Position numbers and translations under genes: made by a program
Shown: one piece after another, positions 42,800 to 51,060 of the stretch
How positions within the stretch are numbered: position 1 is the first letter of the stretch
Layout of the letters: every line of letters begins with the position of its first letter
NCBI GenBank assembly: GCA_030680235.1
Contig: JAUXWQ010000036.1
Location: forward strand, 1-64,000
Length of the DNA stretch: 64,000 nt
Reading direction: 5' to 3'
Source: Coxiellaceae bacterium
GTDB lineage: Bacteria; Pseudomonadota; Gammaproteobacteria; Coxiellales; Coxiellaceae
The notes under the pieces: generated by a model
What the model was told of the DNA's origin: nothing
What the model saw: only the letters and a program-made list of their open reading frames with translations
Databases searched by the model: none

Positions 42800-44671
42800 A
42801 TGAAATTATTTATTTGCGAAAAACCCGCACAAGCGCGAGATATTGCGCGTAATTTAAATGCCACAAATAAACGTGATGGTTATCTTGAAGGCAATGGTTA
42901 TCAAGTAACGTGGTGTATTGGCCATCTTTTAGAATTAGCACCACCAGAATATTACAAGTCAGATATTAAACCATGGCGTATAGAAAAACTGCCAGTGATA
43001 CCAGTCAAATGGGAATCATCAATTACAGCAAGAGGAAAAAAACAATTTAATATTATAAAGGCACTTTTAAAAAAGACGGATCATGTAGTTATTGCTACTG
43101 ATCCAGATCGCGAAGGACAAGCCATTGCTGAAGAAGTATTAGAGAAATGCAATTATAAAGGCAAAGTTGAGAGATTATGGCTTTCAGCACTGGACGATAC
43201 TTCCATTCAAAAAGCATTAAAAAATATTCGTCCCAATAGCGAAATGGCAGGTCTATATCAAGCAGCACGTGCCAGAGCTCAAGCTGATTGGTTATTAGGC
43301 ATGAATAACACGATGGGAGTGACTGCATTGTATGGTTCAGATGGCGTGTTATCAGTAGGTAGGGTTCAAACACCGACGTTAAAATTGGTGGTTGATCAAG
43401 ATTATGTAATTGAAAATTTTAAATCCAAAGATTATTTTGTATTAAAAGTGTTATTTTCAAATGATAAAAAATCAGATTTTTGGACAACTTGGAGGGCGCC
43501 TGATTCTGTTTTAGATGATAATGGTCATTGCTTAGATAAGAAGATTCTTGAAAGTATTGCTATTAAAATTAATGATAAGCCGGGTGTAATACACAGCGTT
43601 AAAGAAACTCAGAAAAAGAAAACAGCACCTTTATGTTTTTCTTTATCTGCTTTGCAAAAGAAATCTTCCAGTGTGTTTGGCTATTCAGCAAAACAAGTAT
43701 TGGATATTGCCCAATCACTTTATGAAACACATAAAGCAACTACCTATCCGCGAACTGACTGTGATTATTTGCCCGAGGAACAACAAGGTGAAATTAAAAA
43801 CGTATTAAAAGCGATGACTCAGATTGATAATGATATTACGCCTTTGGTAAAATCATGCGACCTGGATTTTAAATCATCTGTTTGGAATAACAAAAAAATC
43901 ACTGCTCATCATGCCATTATTCCAACATTAAATGAAAATGTATCTATTGCAAAAATGTCGCAAGCTGAATTCAATATTTATGATTTAATTCGAAGGCAAT
44001 ATATAGCGCAGTTTTTAGGAGATTACACCTATTTGCAAGTGTATGTTGAGGTAATCTGTTCTGGCGAATTATTTATTGCTACAGGTAACGCGCCGATAAA
44101 AATGGGTTGGAAGCAAGCCTTTAATCGTCATTTATTAAATGACGATGATGATGGAATTGCCATTAATGAAAAACTTTCTACATTGATGCAAGGTGATGTT
44201 GTTGAAAATAAAGAAACGATTGTTGAAAAAAAACAAACAAAACCACCAGCACACTTTACAGACGGCAGCCTAATTGATGCGATGAAAACAGTTGGCAAGT
44301 TTGTTGAGGATGAAAAATTTAAAAAGATTTTAAAAGACAGTAGTGGGATTGGTACTGAAGCCACTCGTGCATCAATTTTAGAAACGCTATTTAAACGGGG
44401 TTATTTAGAGCGAAAATCTAAACAGGTTTTTTCAACTAAAAAGGGCCGTGCGTTAATTGATATTTTACCTGATGCGATAAAAAATCCTGTATTAAGTGCA
44501 CAATGGGAAGAGCAACTTGAGAAAATGACAAAAGGTGAAGGTGATTTTGATGCTTTTATTGATTCACAAAAAAAGCTGTTGCATCAGGTATTGGATCAAC
44601 TAAGAGCGGATTATAAAACAAAACACAAACTGGACCTAGAGACGGGCATGCCGTTATTTGGGCACTGGTAA
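42800..44671 (+). CDS. topB: DNA topoisomerase III (TopB-like, ICE-encoded)
   Basis: 623 aa from ATG 42800 (GGTGA six bases upstream; the in-frame ATG 42788 lacks one). Toprim domain with Glu7 in EKPAQA and DPDREG (101-106); the cleavage Tyr316 is in TTYPRTD; DGVLSVGRVQTPTL is the type IA hallmark. The C-terminus lacks zinc-finger Cys motifs. ICEs and plasmids often carry such a decatenase to assist conjugative replication. Confidence 0.92.
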   Translation: MKLFICEKPAQARDIARNLNATNKRDGYLEGNGYQVTWCIGHLLELAPPEYYKSDIKPWRIEKLPVIPVKWESSITARGKKQFNIIKALLKKTDHVVIATDPDREGQAIAEEVLEKCNYKGKVERLWLSALDDTSIQKALKNIRPNSEMAGLYQAARARAQADWLLGMNNTMGVTALYGSDGVLSVGRVQTPTLKLVVDQDYVIENFKSKDYFVLKVLFSNDKKSDFWTTWRAPDSVLDDNGHCLDKKILESIAIKINDKPGVIHSVKETQKKKTAPLCFSLSALQKKSSSVFGYSAKQVLDIAQSLYETHKATTYPRTDCDYLPEEQQGEIKNVLKAMTQIDNDITPLVKSCDLDFKSSVWNNKKITAHHAIIPTLNENVSIAKMSQAEFNIYDLIRRQYIAQFLGDYTYLQVYVEVICSGELFIATGNAPIKMGWKQAFNRHLLNDDDDGIAINEKLSTLMQGDVVENKETIVEKKQTKPPAHFTDGSLIDAMKTVGKFVEDEKFKKILKDSSGIGTEATRASILETLFKRGYLERKSKQVFSTKKGRALIDILPDAIKNPVLSAQWEEQLEKMTKGEGDFDAFIDSQKKLLHQVLDQLRADYKTKHKLDLETGMPLFGHW

Positions 44672-44686
44672 TAAAGGGTTTATCTT

Positions 44687-45313
44687 ATGGGAAGTATTGT
44701 GTTTAAGATATTATTTGCAGTGGGATTTATTTTTTACATTAATGTTGGTTTTTCTGAAACGATAGCCAAAAACTCCAATAGAGATGTGACCCTGGTGGAA
44801 TATTACGATTATGAATGTCCACACTGTAGACGAATGGAACCTGTAATTGAAAGTTTAGAAGCGCAATATCCAAATTTGCATGTGGTTTATCGTGTGACAC
44901 CATTATTAACACCAGCTTCCCGTGTTATTGCCAGTGTTGCATTAGCAGTTGCAGCGCAAAATAAAAAAAGTGGGGCTGAGATTCATAGTCAGTTGATGCA
45001 GCTTAACGCTACGCCAACTATGAATGATGCTTTGTATATTGCAAATACATTAGGTTTTAGCTCTAACGCTTTATTAAATTCGATGCAAAATCAAAGAATA
45101 CAGAACCAAATTAATCAAAACATCACATCGGCAAAAACTCGCGCGATTAATGGCGCTATTTATTTGCCAATTTTGGTATTTACGCAATCCAATGGTCAAG
45201 GTCAGTCTATCGTTTTAACTGGTGAACAACCTCCTGTACTGCTATCAGCTATTGTCAAACAGTTAGGTGATTACGATGTTCAAATGGTTAAAAATAAAAA
45301 AGAGGCAGGATAA
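44687..45313 (+). CDS. DsbA/DsbC-like thiol-disulfide protein
   Basis: 208 aa. Signal peptide (~1-23), thioredoxin fold with active-site C44-P-H-C47 in EYYDYECPHCRRM and a cis-Pro near IYLPILVF. Periplasmic oxidase or isomerase, probably for the Cys-rich TraU-like and related transfer proteins. Confidence 0.85.
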   Translation: MGSIVFKILFAVGFIFYINVGFSETIAKNSNRDVTLVEYYDYECPHCRRMEPVIESLEAQYPNLHVVYRVTPLLTPASRVIASVALAVAAQNKKSGAEIHSQLMQLNATPTMNDALYIANTLGFSSNALLNSMQNQRIQNQINQNITSAKTRAINGAIYLPILVFTQSNGQGQSIVLTGEQPPVLLSAIVKQLGDYDVQMVKNKKEAG

Positions 45314-46334
45314 TCAAGCTAATAATGCCAATAATCTTGTATCGCCTAATTTAACAAACGAAATAAAAAAGCGTTTTCTTAACCAGATTCAAACTTTATC
45401 AGGTGTAACGCAAAATGATTTTCTATCGCTTTATGTGACCTCAGTAAATAACTTTGAAAATTATCTTGTTTCGCAAAATCAAGCTGATGTGTTAACAGCT
45501 GTACTGACTGATGTCGTGTTGACATTAAAAAAACGTCAGGGTTATTTGTTGCCTGTGGGTGCTGATAGTGAAGCATCATTTCGTGAGCGAGAAGAGTGGA
45601 CGTTTGCTGTTTTCGCAGGCGCACTATTCAAAGAAGTTGATCAGAGTAACCGATTAGGTGTTGCAGAGTCTATTCTGCCGACTCAGGCATTTTCTTGGTT
45701 GAGGCGAAATAAAAAATTATTTGAGTTGCTGCAAGCTTACTTGAATGCCGACAAAAATATTTTTAATGAAATTATTGTGACAAACAAGTTTATATCTTCA
45801 CAAGAAAAAAAGGAATTTTCGCTAGAGTCATTATTAATCACCACCGATGTAGTCAGTGATAAAAATGATTTATTATCTGCTGAGCCTGAAGTAAAAAATA
45901 TTGCCGAAAATAAAGTGCAAATGCCAGTATTTGATGATCAAGATTTCTGGCTATGGTTGAAGCAAGCATTAGAAAATCAAATATTATCGATTAATCAGCT
46001 TGACAGTGTTGTGCATGGTATTGAATTAGGGTTGTTGCTAGTACTTCCAAAAATTATTGATGAATTTTGTTGTTATCAACTTAAAAATTTTGGGATTTCT
46101 GACAGGCAAGTTAATTTAACGCAACGCATACAGTTAACCAAGACAATTAAAAAAAATAAATCGTTGATACGAACTAAACAAGGCTCGCGCATTCATTTTT
46201 ATTGTCTAAACAAATGGGAGGAACGAAGTGTTATTTCAGGTATTGTTATAAAACCGCAAGATTTTCTTTCTAATCATTCAATTCAATTTTCTGTCAACTC
46301 ACTATTGAGTGTTGACCCACTCGCTAGCGTTTAA
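45276..46334 (+). CDS. TraI_2-like (MobH-related) protein with degenerate active site
   Basis: 352 aa from ATG 45276, overlapping the Dsb gene. The N-terminal part (LTLKKRQGYLLPVGADSEASFREREEWTFAVFAGALFKEV) parallels the TraI_2/MobH relaxase domain, and the C-terminal part (FWLWLKQALENQILSINQLDSVVHGIELGLLLVLPKI, NKWEERSVISGIV) the TraI C-terminal domain. The PAS-x-H-HH and HD-type residues that bind the metals in MobH are absent (the sites read NYLVSQNQADV and LFKEVDQS). It is probably not an active nickase. Whether it helps another relaxase is unknown. Confidence 0.65.
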   Translation: MFKWLKIKKRQDNQANNANNLVSPNLTNEIKKRFLNQIQTLSGVTQNDFLSLYVTSVNNFENYLVSQNQADVLTAVLTDVVLTLKKRQGYLLPVGADSEASFREREEWTFAVFAGALFKEVDQSNRLGVAESILPTQAFSWLRRNKKLFELLQAYLNADKNIFNEIIVTNKFISSQEKKEFSLESLLITTDVVSDKNDLLSAEPEVKNIAENKVQMPVFDDQDFWLWLKQALENQILSINQLDSVVHGIELGLLLVLPKIIDEFCCYQLKNFGISDRQVNLTQRIQLTKTIKKNKSLIRTKQGSRIHFYCLNKWEERSVISGIVIKPQDFLSNHSIQFSVNSLLSVDPLASV

Positions 46335-46404
46335 TGATTTTTTTTCAAATCATTTTTTTTAAAAGTTCTATTCATTCTATAACTACTCAACAGAGGATAT
46401 TTTT

Positions 46405-47145
46405 ATGTTTAAAAAAGCCGCAACACAAGACGAACAACAAAAAGAAAATAATCGTCCTGGTCGATTATTTGGTAGCATTCCTTTTGAAATACATACAATG
46501 GACGCACAGTTACTTTTTCTTGGATATGTTACCAAAGGTTCTGTTGGACTATTGCAGTTTGCAGGACAGATGACAGCAATTTGGGATGCATCAGAAAAGG
46601 ATGACCCCTATGCCGATTGGTATTTACTAAAAGTATATGACGCAATCATTCAGCTACGTAATCAATTAGCGCAAATTATCCAGGATTATAAAGAAAAAAT
46701 TCGTGTAACTTATGGGCAAACAAATCTACTATTTACACCATTTGTTTCACAAAAACCCGTTATAAAAAATTTATGGTTTCGCACACAGTATGGTTATTTG
46801 GCTGCAGGCGTAGTAGGGGACTTTGATGAGCTCATGCGTGTTGTATTAACCGCAAATCGTGTTGGTGTGCTTTTAGATAAAACACAAGACGCTATTCGTT
46901 CTGAATGGGTTGAGCGTGTGGTTTCTTTATTTCAGCTGCCATTTAAATGGCAATCTTTCACACTCACTCGTGCAGATATTAAAGCAGATAGCGATGCAGC
47001 AAAATCCGCGCAAAAAGCGCTTGGAAAAGTACCGCCTAATGTTTTAGATAAAACACTACGCTCGCCATTTTCACCTTACATTAATCTCGATAGTGATAAG
47101 CCGGGTGTCGTTACCAATAAAGAAATAACCAAAATTGAAAAATAA
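46405..47145 (+). CDS. TIGR03761-type (PFL_4669) ICE protein
   Basis: 246 aa. LFGSIPFEIHTMDAQLLF near the start, DDPYADWYLLKVYDAI and a final LPFKWQSFTLTRADI region follow the family pattern. Soluble, function unknown, regularly encoded near ICE replication and relaxase genes. GAGGA upstream. Confidence 0.8.
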   Translation: MFKKAATQDEQQKENNRPGRLFGSIPFEIHTMDAQLLFLGYVTKGSVGLLQFAGQMTAIWDASEKDDPYADWYLLKVYDAIIQLRNQLAQIIQDYKEKIRVTYGQTNLLFTPFVSQKPVIKNLWFRTQYGYLAAGVVGDFDELMRVVLTANRVGVLLDKTQDAIRSEWVERVVSLFQLPFKWQSFTLTRADIKADSDAAKSAQKALGKVPPNVLDKTLRSPFSPYINLDSDKPGVVTNKEITKIEK

Positions 47146-47405
47146 TGTTTTTGAGGGTTTTAGCGTGTCGTGATCACAATCGACCAAAAATATTGTGATG
47201 CGTTGTCGTGGTATGAAAGGCAACCACTATTATGAAAGTAATAGTGTACCAAACCTCTGCTTAATTTTTATTTTTTTTAAATTAAGTATCTATCTGGTGT
47301 TTATCATTTTGATAACACTTTTTTAACCAACCCTAAAAGGGAATAATTATCCCTTTTTGGGCTATTTGTTCTCGTTTAGTTTTTTTAACTTTAAGGAGAA
47401 CTACT
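47146..47405. promoter_or_regulatory. Hairpin-rich leader; candidate oriT or regulatory region
   Basis: 260 bases without a gene. Inverted repeats: ATCACAAT/ATTGTGAT (47173-47180/47192-47199) flanked by direct repeats TGTCGTG (47166, 47204); CACTATTA/TAATAGTG (47225-47232/47239-47246); CTTAATTT/AAATTAAG (47260-47267/47279-47286); a terminator-like GTGTTTATCA/TGATAACAC with TTTTTT (47297-47324); and CCC-T-AAAAGGGA/TCCCTTTT-T-GGG (47331-47361). The number of hairpins is unusual for a plain leader. Confidence 0.55.
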
Positions 47406-47810
47406 ATGAGTAACTTTACTAACTATTCACTAAGCGTTGAAAAAGGCCTTCGCGGAAATATTGGAAAAATTGCCGTTTCTGAAAAGAAAGATGGCAAATC
47501 CTTTATGGATGTGATGATTTTTTTGGTGGCAAATGGTGATAACAATGACGACACTCAGTCTCAAGTTGTTAATGCGCATTTTCCAGAAGAAGCGTTTGAG
47601 GAATTAAAAAACTTTGGTGTGAGCGATTACGTTCGTATTCATTTTGATCGTATCGATTTAGCTAAAGGTGTTAATAAACAATCAGGCAAAGAAGCACTTT
47701 ACATCTCTGTAAAAGCAAGTGGTATCGAAATGCTGAAAAAAGCAGAGAAAAAAGAGAAAGCTAAGCCTGCAGCACAACCGGAAAAGAAAGCGTGGGGCAA
47801 AAAGTCATAA
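47406..47810 (+). CDS. STY4534/DUF3577-family ICE replication protein
   Basis: 134 aa with AAGGAG seven bases upstream. LRGNIGKIAVSEKKDGKSFMDVMIFLVAN then VNAHFPEEAFEELKNFGVSDYVRIHFDRID is an OB-like fold, typical of the DUF3577/STY4534 family associated with ICE replication; the C-terminus is Lys/Ala-rich. A single-stranded-DNA-binding role is likely. Confidence 0.8.
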   Translation: MSNFTNYSLSVEKGLRGNIGKIAVSEKKDGKSFMDVMIFLVANGDNNDDTQSQVVNAHFPEEAFEELKNFGVSDYVRIHFDRIDLAKGVNKQSGKEALYISVKASGIEMLKKAEKKEKAKPAAQPEKKAWGKKS

Positions 47811-47851
47811 AGCTTTTTGTGTCAACTATTTAATCTTGTTGTCTTTCACTT

Positions 47852-47887
47852 AAGCCCTAATGATCTTCGGATTCTTGGGGCTTTTTT
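47852..47887 (+). terminator. Terminator with UUCG tetraloop
   Basis: AAGCCCTAATGATC and GATTCTTGGGGCTT form a 14-bp imperfect stem closed by a cUUCGg tetraloop, followed by TTTTTT. Ends the DUF3577 transcript; the next gene has its own AAGGA site just after. Confidence 0.85.
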
Positions 47888-47908
47888 AATAACTTAAGGA
47901 TATTTATT

Positions 47909-48421
47909 ATGAATAACGTTTCTCTTAAAACATCAACATTTAATTATGTTCCAAAATTAGGTGTTATTGCTGGTCTTTCACTGAATGCAAAGGAAGTGAA
48001 ATGTTTAGAGATGGCGCTGTATTTTTTAACTGAACAATTAAATAAATCAATTCCAGATTTACGATTTGTAAATTTTCCTGAGTACCGACTTCGCTATATT
48101 AATGATTGGATGAATAGTTCTCGACTTAAAAGTCAATTACGTTCTGATGGTTTAAATAGTGCTGTATGGGGTGTGATGGATATGGAAGATATTAAATGGT
48201 TGGCACTAGCGCTTGAGGTTGGCATTACTGAAGAGGTCATTATTTCAATGGCAGCTGATGATGCAAATTATGAGCGTGATATGGCACTAATGTATGAGGA
48301 TGATATTGATTTGAATGGTCATTATTATGCCTTTCATAATTATTATTGTTCTATTGCGCAATTACAACCTAGGTTATTGCAGAAGCTTCAATATATTTTA
48401 AACAACTATTTTTCTATTTAA
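47909..48421 (+). CDS. Hypothetical acidic protein A of the ICE tail
   Basis: 170 aa, not recognised. Soluble, helical, acidic in the C-terminal half (MAADDANYERDMALMYEDDIDLNG). Preceded by TAATAACTTAAGGA. One of three consecutive unknown small acidic genes, each with its own hairpin and similar leader. Acidic DNA-mimic or antirestriction function is possible but unproven. Confidence 0.6.
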   Translation: MNNVSLKTSTFNYVPKLGVIAGLSLNAKEVKCLEMALYFLTEQLNKSIPDLRFVNFPEYRLRYINDWMNSSRLKSQLRSDGLNSAVWGVMDMEDIKWLALALEVGITEEVIISMAADDANYERDMALMYEDDIDLNGHYYAFHNYYCSIAQLQPRLLQKLQYILNNYFSI

Positions 48422-48445
48422 TTTTCTATTCAATATTTTTTATTT

Positions 48446-48472
48446 ACCGCCAAAGGCGAAAACTTTGACGGT
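48446..48472 (+). terminator. Hairpin between acidic genes A and B
   Basis: ACCGCCAAAG and CTTTGACGGT pair with one mismatch around GCGAAAA, followed by TTTTCTTCTTT. Terminator-like and 18 bases before the AACTTAAGGAGAA leader of the next gene. Confidence 0.65.
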
Positions 48473-48512
48473 TTTCTTCTTTGGTTTTTAATCAACTTAA
48501 GGAGAATTTATA

Positions 48513-48914
48513 ATGTGTACACGTTCACAAATTGCTATTGCGGTTATTTCCAAAGAAAAAGCCATTTTTGATCAAGTTAAACAAAATTTTATGCAGTCTG
48601 AATTTTATAAAAGTAATACAGATACTGCAGAAAAATTACTTAATTTATTTCAAGAAAAGCAAAAAAATTCTTACCATCTAATAGTGATCTATGAAGATTC
48701 TATAAAGTGGTATGGAGATATTGATTTAGCGTGGGATATTTTTTCTGAAATCTGCAGCAGCTTTAATCTTCAGTGGTCTTTTATGCGCATCGGTGAAGAT
48801 GATTATGACGATATTGAAGAAGAAAATAACTATTATAGATTTGATGATCATAGTGATTTGCTATTACCCTATGAGGTTTTTTCTTTCATTCGATATATTC
48901 GCAGTTTTGTATAA
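48513..48914 (+). CDS. Hypothetical acidic protein B of the ICE tail
   Basis: 133 aa, not recognised. AAGGAG 10 bases before ATG. Opens CTRSQIAIAVISKEK; the last third is strongly acidic (GEDDYDDIEEENNYY). No signal or TM segment. Confidence 0.6.
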   Translation: MCTRSQIAIAVISKEKAIFDQVKQNFMQSEFYKSNTDTAEKLLNLFQEKQKNSYHLIVIYEDSIKWYGDIDLAWDIFSEICSSFNLQWSFMRIGEDDYDDIEEENNYYRFDDHSDLLLPYEVFSFIRYIRSFV

Positions 48915-48935
48915 ACGTTTTAATTTTTAACTAAC

Positions 48936-48961
48936 CCGCTGGGGGAGAACAATCCCCCCGG
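48936..48961 (+). terminator. Hairpin between acidic genes B and C
   Basis: CCGCTGGGGGA and TCCCCCCGG pair around GAACAA (one bulged base). It lacks an immediate T run, so may be an mRNA stability or processing element rather than a classic terminator. Confidence 0.55.
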
Positions 48962-49002
48962 ATTTTCTCCTTTGGCTTTTAATTTAACCTAAGGAGAAAT
49001 TG

Positions 49003-49356
49003 ATGTCTGACAATAATTTTTTAACTTTTAAAGACTGGATGAAAAATCAGTTTGACTATGACGAGCTTCTAAATCTTTGTGAGCATGGTGCGCAAGGTGG
49101 TTTTTCTGGATTAATTTATTATTCAGAAACTAATGCGTTATACAACGAATATCGTAATAATATTTGGGACATGCTTGAACGAGATCGAGAAGACTTCGGT
49201 ATGCAAACCTGTGCAGAACTTATTGCGTCATTTAATGGCGCAAAAGATGTTGCAAGTGATGAGCAGTATAAAAATCTACTTGTTTGGTATGCAGCTGAAC
49301 GAATTGCTTTTGAGTTAACACAAAGCCGTCGAGGATTTGATGAAGAAGACGAATAA
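49003..49356 (+). CDS. Hypothetical acidic protein C of the ICE tail
   Basis: 117 aa from ATG 49003 (AAGGAG 48991-48996). Not recognised with certainty; FKDWMKNQFDYDELLNLCEHGAQGGFSGLIYY followed by a helical, acidic remainder recalls short phage/plasmid accessory proteins. Soluble. Confidence 0.6.
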   Translation: MSDNNFLTFKDWMKNQFDYDELLNLCEHGAQGGFSGLIYYSETNALYNEYRNNIWDMLERDREDFGMQTCAELIASFNGAKDVASDEQYKNLLVWYAAERIAFELTQSRRGFDEEDE

Positions 49357-49390
49357 AGCAATTTTTTGAATGAATCTTACGTTTATAGCT

Positions 49391-49425
49391 AACCCTGCAT
49401 GTTTTTTGTGTGGGGTTTTATTTTT
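49391..49425 (+). terminator. Terminator after acidic gene C
   Basis: AACCCTGCATG and TGTGGGGTT form a stem with one or two mismatches around a T-rich loop, followed by TTATTTTT. Ends the series of small genes. Confidence 0.7.
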
Positions 49426-49502
49426 ATTCGTTCTATAAATAAAAAGCTCTTTTTCTAAGGGGGTTTTTATTTGTTGTACTATGATAAATGTGAGGTGAAA
49501 TA

Positions 49503-49715
49503 ATGAACAATGAACTTTTGTCGAAAACGCTAAATGAAAAAGAAGCAGCGCAATATGTTGGTATGTCGGTGTCATTTTTACAAAAAGATCGTATGAATGG
49601 TATATTGCCTGGGCGAACACATGGACCCCGTTATGCGAAACTTGGAAAGCGGGTTGTTTACTTGCGTGATGATTTGGATGCATGGTTGGCATATCATTTG
49701 ATTGATCGCTCTTAA
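49503..49715 (+). CDS. AlpA/excisionase-like HTH DNA-binding protein
   Basis: 70 aa, preceded by GAGGTGAAATA. MerR/AlpA-like winged HTH: NEKEAAQYVGMSVSFLQKDRMNGIL then VVYLRDDLDAWLA, the excisionase (Xis) family pattern. Near the element end it is a likely recombination directionality factor or activator. Confidence 0.8.
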   Translation: MNNELLSKTLNEKEAAQYVGMSVSFLQKDRMNGILPGRTHGPRYAKLGKRVVYLRDDLDAWLAYHLIDRS

Positions 49716-49751
49716 TGGTCATTTTTTGTAAAATCATATGTGGATTGAAAG

Positions 49752-50759
49752 ATGCTGGTTATGGCTGACATAAAAAAAGATTTACTTGATGGAAGGAAAA
49801 ATTTTATCACTCTCGATTCTTTTTTTAATGAAATTGATCGGTTAAGGCAGTTTGGGTTTATTTTCAGAGGTCAGTCAGATAGTGATTTTTTATTGCAACC
49901 CAAAGTATTTAGAAAAAAGGATTTGCATAAAATAGAAGAATTATTTGGAAATTTAGCAAAAAATTGCGTTAATTGGATGAAAAGCGATTCTTATAAAGAT
50001 ATAGTGAAAATGATTCGATACGCAGAAGATGCAATTCATTATCCAGATGTAGTAATAATATACAAAATTACAATGTTTAAAATGCAGTATAATTATTTTT
50101 TGTCTAAGCATGTTGAAAGGTACCCGTCAAAATTTGATGATGTAACACGAAAAATGTATGAAATGAAAAAACCAGAATATTGGCTCAAGGAAGAAACATT
50201 CTTGTGCTGTTTTCGACATGAGTTAGATAGTTCGACTACGCTTATTTCTTTGGATGACAAAATCCTAAAAAATGGTATGACTTGTGAGGAAATGGCAGGC
50301 TATGATGAGTCATTACCGCAGCACTATGACACACCAACTGCTGCCTTGGACTGGTCGTACGATCCGCGTGTTGCGCTATATTTTTCTATTGAAGATTTAA
50401 CGGCAAGTTCTTTTTCGATATATGCATATAAGGAAATTGCCAACAATAGATACAATCCTATTGAGGTTATGTACAGCAATCCTGGGTGTATGAATGAAAG
50501 AATTATAAAGCAGAAGGGATTGTTTACTCGATTTCGTTATGCATGCTCATATTATTATTCTCATCAAGAATGGCCTGCTATCGATTTTTATGTAAAAAGT
50601 CACAGAAAAGGAAATTTTGAATTAATAAAATTTGACCTCCCATTATCATATAAAAATGATATAAAAAACCTATTAGAAAAAAACGGGATAACGAAAAAAT
50701 CGTTGGGGTTTGCAGAAGAAGTAAATGATGCGTTTGCGCGTGAGTGTGTTATTTTATAG
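49752..50759 (+). CDS. FRG-domain protein
   Basis: 335 aa (ATG 49761 is an alternative start). FIFRGQSDSDFLLQPKVFR is the FRG signature; QHYDTPTAALDWSYDPRVALYFS is the second conserved block. FRG proteins are found in mobile elements and phage-defence settings, with unknown biochemistry. It is the last gene before the ICE end, a typical position for cargo that protects the host or the element. Confidence 0.8.
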   Translation: MLVMADIKKDLLDGRKNFITLDSFFNEIDRLRQFGFIFRGQSDSDFLLQPKVFRKKDLHKIEELFGNLAKNCVNWMKSDSYKDIVKMIRYAEDAIHYPDVVIIYKITMFKMQYNYFLSKHVERYPSKFDDVTRKMYEMKKPEYWLKEETFLCCFRHELDSSTTLISLDDKILKNGMTCEEMAGYDESLPQHYDTPTAALDWSYDPRVALYFSIEDLTASSFSIYAYKEIANNRYNPIEVMYSNPGCMNERIIKQKGLFTRFRYACSYYYSHQEWPAIDFYVKSHRKGNFELIKFDLPLSYKNDIKNLLEKNGITKKSLGFAEEVNDAFARECVIL

Positions 50760-50981
50760 GCGAGAAAATGTAATTTGAATTTTGATAATTCAATGATAGC
50801 ATTGAAGCACTTTTACCGGTTTTACTGCAGGATTAGTTAACTAAATTATGTTTTCATGGTGTTGCTTTGCTTGTGACTGGTTGTCACTGATAATGCACCC
50901 TAATTGCACCCTAAAATTACATTTTAAATTTTATGTTGCGTAACATGATGATAAATATCGTATTTTATTTTATTATCGACG
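50760..50981. other. ICE terminal region with repeats (putative Int/Xis arm sites)
   Basis: 220 bases without a gene. Direct repeat TGCACCCTAA at 50894-50903 and 50905-50914, inverted repeats GTGAC/GTCAC (50873-50887) and ATGTT/AACAT (50933-50946). They sit within 110 bases of the tRNA fragment, so they may bind integrase or excisionase. Confidence 0.45.
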
Positions 50982-51025
50982 GCATGGGGTGTAAGGGGTC
51001 GCAGGTTCAAATCCTGCTGTCCCGA
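50982..51025 (+). repeat. att site: 3' half of tRNA-Pro(GGG)
   Basis: GCATGGGGTGT contains the GGG anticodon; a T arm GCAGG-TTCAAAT-CCTGC and acceptor end TGTCCCG plus discriminator A follow, as in bacterial tRNA-Pro(GGG). The D arm and 5' acceptor strand are missing, so it is not a functional gene but the attachment-site copy left at the right end of the element. No CCA is encoded after the discriminator. Confidence 0.85.
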
Positions 51026-51060
51026 AGATCTTGCATACTTAAAATTAGGGAGACGGTAGC

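Larger units (their letters stand above)
1..51025. mobile_element. GI-type integrative conjugative element (right part; left end outside window)
   Basis: Seen: a contiguous run of genes in the order typical of PFGI/ICEclc-type (GI) type IV secretion modules (23.4-47.1 kb), an excisionase-like HTH gene at 49.5 kb and a 3' tRNA-Pro(GGG) fragment at 50982-51025. To its right the base composition becomes richer in GC and housekeeping genes begin. Known: such elements integrate in the 3' ends of tRNA genes and leave a duplicated 3' segment at the far end. Inferred: everything from the window start to 51025 is element DNA, and integrase, partition and replication-initiation genes and the intact tRNA lie to the left. 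The 95-22002 part is cargo; 22-50.8 kb is backbone. Confidence 0.85.

Noticed and set aside
50982-51025. Functional tRNA gene
   Set aside because: Only the 3' half is present; no D arm and no 5' acceptor strand to pair with TGTCCCG.
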